Notes: generated by a model not told the origin, from the sequence alone. Positions 6,895-15,999 are shown, counted from the stretch's first letter. The stretch: 64,000 nt of DNA from an uncultured Bacteroidales bacterium (GCA_902802265.1 CADCLN010000011.1:1-64000), one strand, 5' to 3'. Translations and numbers: made by a program.

Positions 6895-8640
6895 ATGAAT
6901 TGGAGTTCACATGAATTTATCTGGCTCGACTGGGCCATTCTTGCCGTGGGAATCCTCGGTGTTGTTTGGGCCGTATATCGTGCCATCAAGAAAGACAAGG
7001 AAAAAATGAAGGGCGCTGACTCGCAGGACTATCTGTTCGGCAAGGGCGAACCCTGGTATGTAATCGGTATGGCCATCTTTGCCGCTAACATCGGATCGGA
7101 ACACCTCGTAGGTCTGGCCGGCACGGGTGCAAAAGACGGTGTGGGCATGGCTCACTGGGAAATGCAAGGCTGGATGATTCTCATCCTGGGCTGGCTCTTC
7201 GTTCCATTCTATCAGCTGCTTATCAACAAGATGGGCAAAATCATCACGATGCCCGACTTCCTGAAGTTCCGCTACACTCAGCGCACAGGCTCCTGGCTTA
7301 GCATCATCACGCTGATTGCCTACATCCTGACGAAGGTGAGCGTGACAGCCTTCACGGGTGGCGTCTTCTTCAAATATCTGCTCGGCCTGAACTTCTGGGT
7401 AGGTGCGCTGGGCCTCATCGCCATCACAGCCGTATTCACCGTGTTTGGCGGCATGAAGGGCGTGATGACGCTGTCCACCATTCAGACCCCTATCCTCATC
7501 ATCGGCTCCTTCCTGGTGCTGTTCCTTGGTCTTGCCACGCTGGGCGACGGTAACATCATCGCAGGCTGGCAGAGCATGAAGAGTGTGTGCGATGCCGCCC
7601 ACGACGGTTTCGGAACCACTCACATGTTCCACACAGACCCAGCCGACCCCATGTACCCACAGTTCCCAGGCTATGTGGTGTTCCTCGGAGCCAGCATCAT
7701 CGGCTTCTGGTATTGGTGTACAGACCAGCACATCGTACAACGTGTACTGGGTCAGGTGCCAGGTGAAGACAACAAGGACGTGATTGCTCGTGCCCGCCGC
7801 GGTACTATCGCTGCAGGTTTCTTCAAGCTGCTTCCCGTGTTCATGTTCCTCATCCCAGGCATGATTGCCTACGCTCTTTCGCTGAAAGCTGGCAGCGGCA
7901 TCGAAATGGACATCACCAACCACGAATCGACCGACGGTGCCTTCGCCATGATGGTGAAGAACATCCTGCCTGCTGGTATCAAGGGTATCGTGACCATCGG
8001 TTTTGTCTGTGCCCTCGTAGCCTCACTTGCAGCCTTCTTCAACAGCTGCGCCACGTTGTTCACTGAAGACTTCTACAAGCCCATGAAGAAAGGCAAGACT
8101 GAAGAGCACTATGTACTCGTGGGCCGCATAGCCACAGTAGTAGTCGTGCTGCTGGGTCTGGCCTGGATGCCTATTATGATGAACATGGGCAACCTGTACT
8201 CTTATCTGCAAGACATTCAGTCACTCATCGCTCCCGCCATGGTGGCAGTATTCACACTGGGTATCTTCTCGAAGAAAATTACTCCAAAGTCGGGTGAATG
8301 GGGCCTTATCGGCGGCTTCATCATCGGTATGCTTCGCCTGGTGACCAACGTTGTCACAGACTCGGGCAAGGCCGTGATGGAAGGTGCCTTCTGGGAGAAC
8401 ACCACATGGTTCTGGCAGACCAACTGGCTCATCTTCGAGTGCTGGCTGCTTGTCTTCATCGTTGTACTGATGGTCGTTGTCAGCTGCTTCACCCCCGCTC
8501 CATCCAAGGCTCAGGTCGAGGCTATCACCTTCACATCTGACTTCAAGAAGAGCATCCGCGAAAGCTGGGGCATTTGGGACATTCTGGGCACCCTGCTCGT
8601 TGTTGGCCTCTGCGCCACATTCTACTGGTATTTCTGGTAA
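6895..8640 (+). CDS. Sodium/solute symporter (SSS/SGLT family), probable arabinose or pentose uptake
   Basis: 581 residues with about 13-14 hydrophobic segments spread over the whole length. It is a member of the SSS family that couples sugar uptake to sodium at the inner membrane. Typical sequence is seen: FAANIGSEHLVGLAGTGAKDG after the second helix, MPDFLKFRYTQR, VFGGMKGVM, and the STxDGAF/ALVASLAAFFNSCATLFTEDFYKP segment near the C-terminal third. Located between galM and araD in the arabinose cluster, so arabinose is the likely substrate (inferred from context). The upstream gap is occupied by a repeat array; araD follows after 21 bp, suggesting cotranscription. Confidence 0.85.
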   Translation: MNWSSHEFIWLDWAILAVGILGVVWAVYRAIKKDKEKMKGADSQDYLFGKGEPWYVIGMAIFAANIGSEHLVGLAGTGAKDGVGMAHWEMQGWMILILGWLFVPFYQLLINKMGKIITMPDFLKFRYTQRTGSWLSIITLIAYILTKVSVTAFTGGVFFKYLLGLNFWVGALGLIAITAVFTVFGGMKGVMTLSTIQTPILIIGSFLVLFLGLATLGDGNIIAGWQSMKSVCDAAHDGFGTTHMFHTDPADPMYPQFPGYVVFLGASIIGFWYWCTDQHIVQRVLGQVPGEDNKDVIARARRGTIAAGFFKLLPVFMFLIPGMIAYALSLKAGSGIEMDITNHESTDGAFAMMVKNILPAGIKGIVTIGFVCALVASLAAFFNSCATLFTEDFYKPMKKGKTEEHYVLVGRIATVVVVLLGLAWMPIMMNMGNLYSYLQDIQSLIAPAMVAVFTLGIFSKKITPKSGEWGLIGGFIIGMLRLVTNVVTDSGKAVMEGAFWENTTWFWQTNWLIFECWLLVFIVVLMVVVSCFTPAPSKAQVEAITFTSDFKKSIRESWGIWDILGTLLVVGLCATFYWYFW

Positions 8641-8661
8641 TCAATTAGCACAAAATTCATT

Positions 8662-9372
8662 ATGTTAGAAGAACTCAAAGAAAAAGTATTCAAGGCTAAC
8701 CTCGACCTCGTGCGTCAGGGGCTGGTCATCTTCACATGGGGAAACGTCAGCGGCATCGACCGCGAAAAGGGACTGGTAGTCATCAAGCCATCGGGCGTGA
8801 GCTACGACGACATGAAAGCCAGCGACATGGTGGTTGTGGACCTGCAGACAGGCAAGGTCGTGGAGGGAGAACTCAACCCCAGCAGCGACACCCCCACACA
8901 CCTTGTGCTCTACAAGGCATTCCCCAACATCAAGGGCGTGGTACACACCCACTCCACCTATGCCACAGCCTTTGCTCAGGCTGGACGCGACATCCCCAAC
9001 ATCGGCACCACCCATGCCGACTACTTCTACAAGGACATCCCATGCACGCGCGATATGACTAAGGAAGAGGTGGAAGGCCAGTACGAACTGGAGACCGGAA
9101 ACGTCATCGTGGACGAAATCCTGAACATCCGCAAGATTAACCCCGACCACACCCCTGCCGTGCTGGTGAAGAACCACGGCCCCTTCTCGTGGGGCACATC
9201 GCCCGACAACGCTGTCTATAACGCCAAGGTGATGGAACAATGCGCCAAGATGGCTTTCGTGGCCTTCTCGGTGAACCCCGCCCTCACCATGAACCCCCTG
9301 CTCGTGGAGAAGCACTACAACCGCAAACATGGTCCCAACGCCTACTACGGACAGAAGGGCCAGCAGCACTAA
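8662..9372 (+). CDS. araD: L-ribulose-5-phosphate 4-epimerase
   Basis: 236 residues, class II aldolase/AraD fold. Converts L-ribulose 5-phosphate to D-xylulose 5-phosphate, the last step specific to arabinose use. Seen: the phosphate-binding WGNVSG (about 27) and KPSGVSYDD (about 44), SSDTPTH (about 76), the zinc histidines in [11 protein letters not shown] (about 95-97), GTTHADYF (about 115), the third zinc histidine in [10 protein letters not shown] (about 172) and a C-terminal tyrosine in [10 protein letters not shown]. Length is that of the E. coli enzyme. It follows the transporter by 21 bp. The GTTHADYF pattern argues for AraD rather than fuculose aldolase. Confidence 0.93.
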   Translation: MLEELKEKVFKANLDLVRQGLVIFTWGNVSGIDREKGLVVIKPSGVSYDDMKASDMVVVDLQTGKVVEGELNPSSDTPTHLVLYKAFPNIKGVVHTHSTYATAFAQAGRDIPNIGTTHADYFYKDIPCTRDMTKEEVEGQYELETGNVIVDEILNIRKINPDHTPAVLVKNHGPFSWGTSPDNAVYNAKVMEQCAKMAFVAFSVNPALTMNPLLVEKHYNRKHGPNAYYGQKGQQH

Positions 9373-9373
9373 T

Positions 9374-9580
9374 ACGCTAATTATGGGGGATAATATCCCG
9401 CTAATTATGGGAAATTTATTCCGCTAATTATGGAAAATTTAATCCGCTAATTATGAGAAATTTAATCCGCTAATTATGAAAAAATTATTTATCCAAATTT
9501 GCGGAATAATTTGTCCAAATTTGCGGAATAAATTACCCCAATTTGCGGAATGAATCCCCCCCAATTTGCGAAAAAGAAAA
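9374..9580. repeat. Head-to-head repeat array CCGCWAATT (copy 2)
   Basis: Four to five CCGCTAATTATG units on a 23-24 nt period (9374-9480) are followed by inverted units (CCAAATTTGCGG) up to 9570. The right half matches the array at 6686-6850 almost base for base, including the AAAAAGAAA end. The array ends exactly at the start of the GxxExxY gene. Confidence 0.8.
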
Positions 9581-10011
9581 TGACAAGACAGGAATACAAG
9601 GACATGTACGATGCCATTGGCGTTGCGATGGAAGTACACAGGACGTTGGGCAGAGGCATGGCAGAGCAGGTCTATCAGGAAGCGTATGCCATTGAAGCCC
9701 ACCTGCGAGGAATGGACATGGAGCGCGAAAAACGGCTGCAGCTGTTCTACAAAGGGGTGGAACTGCAAAAAGTGTTCTTTGCCGATTTCTTCTACAAAGG
9801 GATTGTCATGGAATTCAAGTCAGTCGAAGAAGTGTGTGCAGAACATCGGGCACAGCTGATCAACTATCTGCGCATTGCACGGCTGGACAGAGGTATCCTC
9901 TTCAACTTTGGGGAGATGAACCTCCACACGGAACGCTATCTCTACCAGCCAGAAGAAGACCGCTACGTGCTGCTTACGCACGAGAACTTCACGCAGTACC
10001 TGTCCGACTAA
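9580..10011 (+). CDS. GxxExxY family protein (PD-(D/E)XK nuclease-like fold)
   Basis: 143 residues from MTRQEYKD. The signature G-x-x-E-x-x-Y is seen in GMAEQVYQEAY (about residue 28). A PD-(D/E)XK-like core follows (DFFYKGIVMEFKS, about 65-77, then HRAQLINYLRIA). The family is widespread in Bacteroidetes, often sits in variable spots, and has no firmly established function. The longer frame starting at 9550 would begin inside the upstream repeat array, so I chose 9580, preceded by an A-rich AAAAAGAAA stretch. It interrupts the arabinose genes (araD / araA) and is flanked by the repeat array, which suggests insertion as a passenger. Confidence 0.8.
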   Translation: MTRQEYKDMYDAIGVAMEVHRTLGRGMAEQVYQEAYAIEAHLRGMDMEREKRLQLFYKGVELQKVFFADFFYKGIVMEFKSVEEVCAEHRAQLINYLRIARLDRGILFNFGEMNLHTERYLYQPEEDRYVLLTHENFTQYLSD

Positions 10012-10050
10012 GTCCCTCTCGTCTTTTTCTTCCCTATCACAAACAAATCA

Positions 10051-10067
10051 CATTTATTAAATAAATG
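10051..10067. promoter_or_regulatory. Perfect 17-bp palindrome upstream of araA, candidate operator
   Basis: CATTTATTAAATAAATG is symmetric about its central A and lies 50 bp before the araA start. It is a candidate AraR operator by position only; the AT-rich composition makes chance symmetry possible. Confidence 0.35.
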
Positions 10068-10116
10068 AAACCCAAAAAACAAATTATTTATTAACTATTA
10101 AACAATTCAAACAACA

Positions 10117-11655
10117 ATGAAAGCATTTGAAAATCTTGAATTATGGTGGGTGACTGGTGCACAGTTGCTCTATGGTGGTGACGCAGTGGTACAGGTTGAC
10201 GGTCACTCAAAGGAAATGGTAGAAGGACTGAACCAGAGCGGCATCATCCCCATCAAGGTGGTTTACAAGGGAACTGCCAACTCCAGCAAGGAAGTGGAAG
10301 ACGTGATGAAGGCTGCCAACAACGACGCCAAGTGCGCCGGTATCATCACCTGGATGCACACCTTCTCGCCCGCCAAGATGTGGATCAAGGGCCTGCAGGC
10401 TCTGCAGAAGCCTCTGCTCCACTTCCACACACAGTACAACGCAGAAATTCCCTGGAGCGAAATCGACATGGACTTCATGAACCTGAACCAGTCGGCTCAC
10501 GGCGACATCGAGTTCGGCCACATCTGCACACGTATGCGCGTTCCACGCAAGGTAGTCTGCGGCTACTGGAAGGACGAAGCTGCCCAGAAGCAGATTGCCG
10601 TATGGGCACGCGTAGCAGCAGGCGTTGCTGACGCCAAGAACGTGCGCTGCCTCATGTTCGGTATGAACATGAACAACGTAGCAGTAACCGACGGAGACCG
10701 CGTAGAGTTTGAACAGCGCCTGGGCTACCACGTTGACTACTACCCCGTAAGCTCACTGATGGAATACTTCAAGCAGGTGACCGACGCTGAGGCCGACGCA
10801 CTGGTTGAAGAGTACAAGAAGGCTTACACCATCAAGATTGACGAGAGCGGCGAACAGGTTTACTGGGAGAAGGTGAAGAACGCAGCCAAGGCAGAAATCG
10901 CACTGCGCCGCGTACTGAAGGACGAGGGCGCCACAGCCTTCACAACCAACTTCGACGACCTGGGCGATGCTGACATCAACGACCCGAACTTCGTGGGCTT
11001 CGACCAGATTCCAGGCCTTGCCTCACAGCGACTGATGGAAGAAGGCTACGGCTTCGGCGCTGAAGGCGACTGGAAGACAGCCTGCCTCTACCGCACACTT
11101 TGGGTTATCCAGCAGGGCATGCCTACAGGATGCTCATTCCTGGAGGACTACACGCTGAACTTTGCCGGCGACCGCAGCTCATGCCTGCAGAGCCACATGC
11201 TCGAAATCTGTCCGCTCATCGCTACCGACAAGCCAAAGCTCGAAGTACACTTCCTGGGCATCGGCATCCGCAAGCAGCAGACAGCACGCCTCGTCTTCAC
11301 TTCAAAGACAGGCCGCGGCATCAAGGCTACCGTTGTTGACCTGGGCAACCGCTTCCGCCTCATCTCACAGGAAGTAGAGTGCATCGAACCAAAGCCCATG
11401 CCAAAACTGCCCGTTGCCTCTGCCCTCTGGGTTCCACAGCCCACATTCGAAATCGGCGCAGGCGCATGGATTCTGGCAGGCGGCACACACCACAGCGCAT
11501 TCTCTTACGACATCACAGAGGAGTACTGGGAGGACTTCGCCGAAATGACAGGCATCGAATACGTGAAGATTAACAAGAACACCAACATCGCCGACTTCAA
11601 GCAGACACTCCGCAACAACGAAGTGTACTTCATGCTGAACAAGGCCTTAAAGTAG
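10117..11655 (+). CDS. araA: L-arabinose isomerase
   Basis: 512 residues. Converts L-arabinose to L-ribulose in the cytoplasm with a manganese cofactor. The expected metal ligands are visible: Glu in YGFGAEGDW (about 311), Glu in CSFLEDYTLNF (about 338), His in LQSHMLEICP (about 355) and His in AGGTHHSAFSY (about 455). The N-terminus (ENLELWWVTGAQLLYG) and HTFSPAKMWIKGL (about 88-100) are family hallmarks. Length fits. It lies 105 bp after the GxxExxY gene, with a palindrome in the gap, and 93 bp before the kinase gene, so it may have its own regulated promoter. Confidence 0.96.
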   Translation: MKAFENLELWWVTGAQLLYGGDAVVQVDGHSKEMVEGLNQSGIIPIKVVYKGTANSSKEVEDVMKAANNDAKCAGIITWMHTFSPAKMWIKGLQALQKPLLHFHTQYNAEIPWSEIDMDFMNLNQSAHGDIEFGHICTRMRVPRKVVCGYWKDEAAQKQIAVWARVAAGVADAKNVRCLMFGMNMNNVAVTDGDRVEFEQRLGYHVDYYPVSSLMEYFKQVTDAEADALVEEYKKAYTIKIDESGEQVYWEKVKNAAKAEIALRRVLKDEGATAFTTNFDDLGDADINDPNFVGFDQIPGLASQRLMEEGYGFGAEGDWKTACLYRTLWVIQQGMPTGCSFLEDYTLNFAGDRSSCLQSHMLEICPLIATDKPKLEVHFLGIGIRKQQTARLVFTSKTGRGIKATVVDLGNRFRLISQEVECIEPKPMPKLPVASALWVPQPTFEIGAGAWILAGGTHHSAFSYDITEEYWEDFAEMTGIEYVKINKNTNIADFKQTLRNNEVYFMLNKALK

Positions 11656-11664
11656 TTTTTTAAC

Positions 11665-11742
11665 AACAACGGATTACACGGATTGGACGGATTCTTTTAC
11701 AACAAATGAAACAACCCGTCCAACTCCGTGACATCTGTTGTT
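11665..11742 (+). promoter_or_regulatory. Long hairpin between araA and the kinase gene
   Basis: AACAAC, GGAT, CACGGA and TTGGACGG on the left (11665 to about 11690) pair in order with CCGTCCAA, TCCGTG, ATC and GTTGTT on the right (to 11742), with few mismatches and a loop of about 25 nt. It ends 6 bp before the ATG at 11749, so it would cover the ribosome-binding region. The ACACGGATT words are also typical of dispersed intergenic repeats. Confidence 0.65.
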
Positions 11743-11748
11743 CAAAAC

Positions 11749-13347
11749 ATGAATAACATGACTGCAAAACAAACAATACAAGAAGGTAAGGCCATCCTCG
11801 GCATCGAGTTCGGTTCCACCCGCATCAAGGCTGTGCTCATCGACCAAGAGCAGAAACCCATCGCACAGGGAAGCCACACGTGGGAAAACCAATTGGTTGA
11901 CGGACTGTGGACCTACTCCACAGAAGCCATCTGGTACGGACTGCAAGACTGCTACGCCGACCTCCGCAAGAACGTGCAGGAACAATATGAAGTAGAAATC
12001 GAGACACTGGCAGCCATCGGCTTCAGTGCCATGATGCACGGCTACATGCCCTTCAAAGGCAATGACATCCTCGTGCCCTTCCGCACCTGGCGCAACACCA
12101 ACACAGGCAAGGCCGCCGCAGAACTCTCTGAACTGTTCAACTACAACATCCCGCTGCGCTGGAGCATCAGCCACCTCTACCAGGCCATCCTCGACAACGA
12201 AGAGCACGTGAAGGACATCGAGTTCCTCACCACCCTCGCAGGCTACGTACACTGGCAGGTCACAGGCCAGAAAGTGCTCGGTGTGGGCGACGCATCAGGC
12301 ATGATACCCGTTGACCCAGCCACCAAGACCTACGACGCCGAGATGGTAGAGAAGTTCAACAAGCTCATCGCTCCAAAGGGCTTCAAGTGGACATTGCTCG
12401 ACATTCTGCCAAAATCGCTCAACGCAGGTGAAAACGCAGGCTACCTCACACCCGAAGGTGCATTGAAACTCGACGTGAGCGGACACCTGAAGGCCGGCAT
12501 CCCCGTATGCCCACCAGAGGGCGATGCAGGCACAGGCATGGTTGCCACAAACGCCGTGAAGCAGCGCACAGGTAATGTCAGCGCAGGCACATCTTCATTC
12601 TCCATGATTGTACTGGAAAAGCCGCTGTCCAAGCCCTACGAAATGATCGACATGGTGACTACACCCGACGGATCGCTCGTGGCCATGGTTCACTGCAACA
12701 ACTGCACCAGCGACATCAATGCATGGGTGAAGATTTTCAAGGAATATGCCGAACTCCTGGGCGTACAGCAGAACACCAACGAACTTTACACCCGCCTCTT
12801 CGAAGCAGCCCTCAAGGGAGATGCCGACTGTGGCGGCACCATCAGCTACAACTACATTTCCGGCGAACCCGTGACAGGTCTGGAAGACGGACGTCCACTC
12901 TTCGTGCGCTCGGCTGGCGACAAATTCTCACTGGCCAACTTCATGCGTGCCCACCTCTACGGTGCCATCGGCGTGCTGAAACTGGGCAACGACATCCTGC
13001 TGAACGAGGAGATGGTTCGCGTGGACCGCATCATGGGTCACGGCGGCTACTTCACCACACCCATCGTGGGTCAGCGCATGCTGGCAGCAGCCCTCAACAC
13101 ACCAATCTCCGTCATGGAGACTGCCGGTGAAGGCGGTGCATGGGGCATTGCCCTGCTGGCTTCCTACGTGGTCAACAATGCCAAGAAGCAGAGCCTGGCA
13201 GACTGGCTCGAAGAGGTTGTCTTTGCAGGCAACACTGGTTCAGAAGTAGCTCCAACGGCCGAAGACGTGGCTGGCTTCAACCGCTACATCGAAAACTACA
13301 AGGCTTGTCTCCCAGTAGAACAGGCTGCCGTGAAATGCAAAAAGTAA
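11749..13347 (+). CDS. araB: FGGY-family carbohydrate kinase, probable L-ribulokinase
   Basis: 532 residues from MNNMTAKQ. FGGY kinases phosphorylate sugars with ATP; between araA and tkt the expected role is L-ribulose to L-ribulose 5-phosphate. Seen: the N-terminal phosphate loop AILGIEFGSTRIKAVLID, MHGYMPF (about 90), FRTWRNTNTG (about 106), GDASGMIPVDP (about 183), GNVSAGTSSFSMI (about 278) and ETAGEGGAWGIALLASY near the C-terminus. It is closer to the xylulokinase-like kinases that serve this role in Bacteroides than to the E. coli AraB type, so xylulokinase activity cannot be excluded. A GTG 21 bp upstream is in frame but lies inside the hairpin; the ATG is preferred. Confidence 0.88.
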   Translation: MNNMTAKQTIQEGKAILGIEFGSTRIKAVLIDQEQKPIAQGSHTWENQLVDGLWTYSTEAIWYGLQDCYADLRKNVQEQYEVEIETLAAIGFSAMMHGYMPFKGNDILVPFRTWRNTNTGKAAAELSELFNYNIPLRWSISHLYQAILDNEEHVKDIEFLTTLAGYVHWQVTGQKVLGVGDASGMIPVDPATKTYDAEMVEKFNKLIAPKGFKWTLLDILPKSLNAGENAGYLTPEGALKLDVSGHLKAGIPVCPPEGDAGTGMVATNAVKQRTGNVSAGTSSFSMIVLEKPLSKPYEMIDMVTTPDGSLVAMVHCNNCTSDINAWVKIFKEYAELLGVQQNTNELYTRLFEAALKGDADCGGTISYNYISGEPVTGLEDGRPLFVRSAGDKFSLANFMRAHLYGAIGVLKLGNDILLNEEMVRVDRIMGHGGYFTTPIVGQRMLAAALNTPISVMETAGEGGAWGIALLASYVVNNAKKQSLADWLEEVVFAGNTGSEVAPTAEDVAGFNRYIENYKACLPVEQAAVKCKK

Positions 13348-13373
13348 TATAAAATAAGAATAGAAAGGAAGGA

Positions 13374-13664
13374 ATGCCCAAGATTCTGCTTTACATCACG
13401 GCGCATGTCATTTGGAATTTTCTGTTCTACAACACAGACTTCCATGAAAACAAGGCGCACGTGCACGTAGGCAAACGTAGCACCGAACATCTGTGCAAGA
13501 TTTGGCTGGAACCCGTTGTGGAACTGGCTAAGCAAGGCGACCTGACCGATACACAGGCACGGGAAGTCGTGCAGATTGCCAGCCAATACCAAACACAGCT
13601 GCTGCGCCAGTGGAATCTGTTTAAACAGGGCAAACCTATCAGAATTATCAAAGTAAAGAAATAG
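13374..13664 (+). CDS. DUF4160 domain protein
   Basis: 96 residues. The pattern LFYNTDFHENKAHVHVGKRS (about 18-37) with the HVHV core is typical of DUF4160, a small family of unknown function. The middle is helical and charged (KIWLEPVVELAKQGDLTD), and the C-terminus is basic (KPIRIIKVKK). It lies 26 bp after the kinase gene and 16 bp before a DUF2442 gene. These two families often occur side by side and have been suspected to form toxin-antitoxin-like pairs; that role is inference here. Its place inside the pentose genes suggests insertion without its own promoter. Confidence 0.8.
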   Translation: MPKILLYITAHVIWNFLFYNTDFHENKAHVHVGKRSTEHLCKIWLEPVVELAKQGDLTDTQAREVVQIASQYQTQLLRQWNLFKQGKPIRIIKVKK

Positions 13665-13680
13665 GAACTATTGATTTTTT

Positions 13681-13947
13681 ATGCATAAAACGGAAGGTTA
13701 CTGGAATGTGATTCCACAAATAAAATCCTTGTCATTCCCCAAACGTGGCAAGTTTCAAGTTGATTTACAGGACGGACGATCCATCGTGATGCCCATCGCG
13801 GCATTTCCCAGCATGAAAAAAGTGCCCACCCGTGAACGTCCCAACTGGTATCTGATGGGAGGTGGCGTGACATGGGACTCGTGCCCAGAAGTCATCCACA
13901 TCGAACAGATTCTCGGCAATTTCCAAAACTATGCGCATGAGCAATAG
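13681..13947 (+). CDS. DUF2442 domain protein
   Basis: 88 residues, with the DUF2442 pattern FQVDLQDGRSIVMPIAAFPSM (a strand-turn-strand followed by Pro), a charged turn RERPNWYLMGGGVTWDSCPE and a short C-terminal helix. DUF2442 proteins resemble small NifA/antitoxin-like partners of DUF4160 proteins; the biochemical role is not established. It starts 16 bp after the DUF4160 gene and ends 33 bp before tkt, so all are probably on one transcript with the pentose genes. Confidence 0.8.
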   Translation: MHKTEGYWNVIPQIKSLSFPKRGKFQVDLQDGRSIVMPIAAFPSMKKVPTRERPNWYLMGGGVTWDSCPEVIHIEQILGNFQNYAHEQ

Positions 13948-13980
13948 CTCCTATTTCCCCCTTTAACTTCAAAACACATC

Positions 13981-15999
13981 ATGAACGATATCAAAGTATT
14001 AAATCACGCAGCCGACAATATCCGCATCCTGGCTGCAAGTGCAGTGGAAAAAGCAAAGTCTGGTCACCCAGGCGGCGCAATGGGTGGTGCAGACTTCATC
14101 AACGTGCTCTATTCAGAGTACCTGCAGTACGACCCCAAGAATCCTGAATGGGTAGGTCGCGACCGTTTCTTCCTCGACCCAGGCCACATGGCTCCCATGC
14201 TCTATTCACAGCTCTGCCTCATCGGCAAATTCAGCCTCGACGAACTGGCACAGCTCCGCCAGTGGGGATCACCTACAACAGGTCACCCCGAATTTGAAAT
14301 CGCACGCGGCATTGAAAACACCTCCGGTCCACTCGGCCAGGGTCATGTCTTTGCCATCGGTGCAGCCATCGCAGCCAAATTCCTCGCAGCCCACACAGGC
14401 AACCCCACCTTCGAGAAAGAGACCATCTATGCCTACATCTCTGACGGTGGCATCCAGGAGGAAATCTCACAGGGCGGTGCCCGCATCGCCAGTGTGCTCG
14501 GCCTGGACAACCTCATCATGTTCTACGACTCCAACGACATCCAGCTCTCTACCGAGACCAAGGACGTCATGAACGAAGACACAGCTGCCAAGTACCGTGC
14601 ATTCGGCTGGGAAGTCATCGAAATCGTAGGCAACGACGCACAGCAGATACGCGCCGCTCTCGACAAAGCAAAGCAGGTCAAGGGCAAGCCAACACTCATC
14701 ATCGGCAAGTGCATCATGGGCAAGGGCGCACTCAAGGCAGACGGCACCAGCTACGAAGCCAACTGCAAGACCCACGGTGCTCCGCTCGGTGGCGATGCTT
14801 ACGTCAACACCATCAAGAACCTCGGCGGCGACCCAGAAAATCCATTCCAGATTTTCCCCGACGTGCAGGAACTCTATGCCAACCGTGCCAAGGAACTCGC
14901 CGACATCTGCGCAGCCCGCTATGCTGAAGAAAAGGCCTGGGCTGCTGCCAACCCAGAGAAGGCTGCCCAGCAGGCAGACTGGTTCAGCGGCAAGGCTCCA
15001 AAGATTGACTGGAGCAAGTGTGTACAGAAGGACAACGATGCTACCCGTTCAGCTTCAGCTGCTTGCCTTAGCGTATTGGCAGAACAGGTGCCCAACATGA
15101 TTTGTGCATCTGCCGACCTCAGCAATTCAGACAAGACCGACGGATTCCTCAAGAAGACCCATTCCTTCACGAAGGGCGACTTCTCGGGTGCATTCTTCCA
15201 GGCAGGCGTTGCCGAACTCACGATGGCCTGCTGCTGCATCGGTATGGCTCTGCATGGCGGTGTCATCCCAGCTTGCGGCACATTCTTCGTGTTCAGCGAC
15301 TACATGAAGCCAGCCGTGCGTATGGCTGCCCTCATGGAACTGCCCGTGAAGTTCATCTGGACACACGACGCCTTCCGCGTAGGCGAAGACGGTCCTACCC
15401 ACGAGCCCGTTGAACAGGAAGCACAGATTCGCCTCATGGAGAAACTGAAGAACCACAGCGGCAAACCCTCTGTACTGGTACTTCGTCCTGCCGACGCACA
15501 GGAAACCACCGCTGCCTGGGCACTCGCCATGGAGAACATGGCTACGCCGTCAGCCCTCATCCTGTCACGTCAGAACATCAACAACCTGCCCGCCGGCAAC
15601 GACTACTGCCAGGTGGCCAAGGGTGGCTACATCGTGGCAGGCAGCGACGAGAACCCAGACGTCATCCTCGTGGCTACAGGTTCTGAAGTCAGCACCCTCG
15701 TGGCTGGAGCAGAACTCCTGCGCAAGGACGGCAAGAAGGTTCGCATCGTCAGCGTGCCCTCAGAAGGCCTCTTCCGTCAGCAGCCGAAGGAATACCAGCA
15801 GAGCGTACTGCCCGCAGGCGTGAAGAAGTTCGGCATGACCGCAGGTCTGCCCGTCAACCTCCTCGGCCTTGTGCCCGAATCGGAAGGCGCCATCTGGGGC
15901 CTGGAGTCATTCGGCTTCTCTGCTCCCTACAAGGTGCTCGATGAAAAACTGGGCTACACCGCCGAAAACGTCTATGCACAGGTGAACAAACTCTTTTAA
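13981..15999 (+). CDS. tkt: Transketolase
   Basis: 672 residues. Thiamine-diphosphate enzyme of the non-oxidative pentose phosphate pathway, moving two-carbon units between sugar phosphates. Seen: KSGHPGGAMGGAD (about 23-35), DPGHMAPMLYS, TTGHPEFE (about 99), the ThDP motif running from YISDGGIQEE to YDSNDIQ (about 153-190), the central FSGAFFQAGVAE, THDAFRVGEDGPTHEP (about 460) and the C-terminal domain with GMTAGLPVNLLG. Full length. Cotranscription with araDAB fits processing of the xylulose 5-phosphate made by AraD; rpiB follows. Confidence 0.95.
   Translation: MNDIKVLNHAADNIRILAASAVEKAKSGHPGGAMGGADFINVLYSEYLQYDPKNPEWVGRDRFFLDPGHMAPMLYSQLCLIGKFSLDELAQLRQWGSPTTGHPEFEIARGIENTSGPLGQGHVFAIGAAIAAKFLAAHTGNPTFEKETIYAYISDGGIQEEISQGGARIASVLGLDNLIMFYDSNDIQLSTETKDVMNEDTAAKYRAFGWEVIEIVGNDAQQIRAALDKAKQVKGKPTLIIGKCIMGKGALKADGTSYEANCKTHGAPLGGDAYVNTIKNLGGDPENPFQIFPDVQELYANRAKELADICAARYAEEKAWAAANPEKAAQQADWFSGKAPKIDWSKCVQKDNDATRSASAACLSVLAEQVPNMICASADLSNSDKTDGFLKKTHSFTKGDFSGAFFQAGVAELTMACCCIGMALHGGVIPACGTFFVFSDYMKPAVRMAALMELPVKFIWTHDAFRVGEDGPTHEPVEQEAQIRLMEKLKNHSGKPSVLVLRPADAQETTAAWALAMENMATPSALILSRQNINNLPAGNDYCQVAKGGYIVAGSDENPDVILVATGSEVSTLVAGAELLRKDGKKVRIVSVPSEGLFRQQPKEYQQSVLPAGVKKFGMTAGLPVNLLGLVPESEGAIWGLESFGFSAPYKVLDEKLGYTAENVYAQVNKLF

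Noticed and set aside
11728..11748. GTG start for the FGGY kinase
   Set aside because: It lies inside the hairpin and lacks family similarity; the ATG at 11749 fits better.
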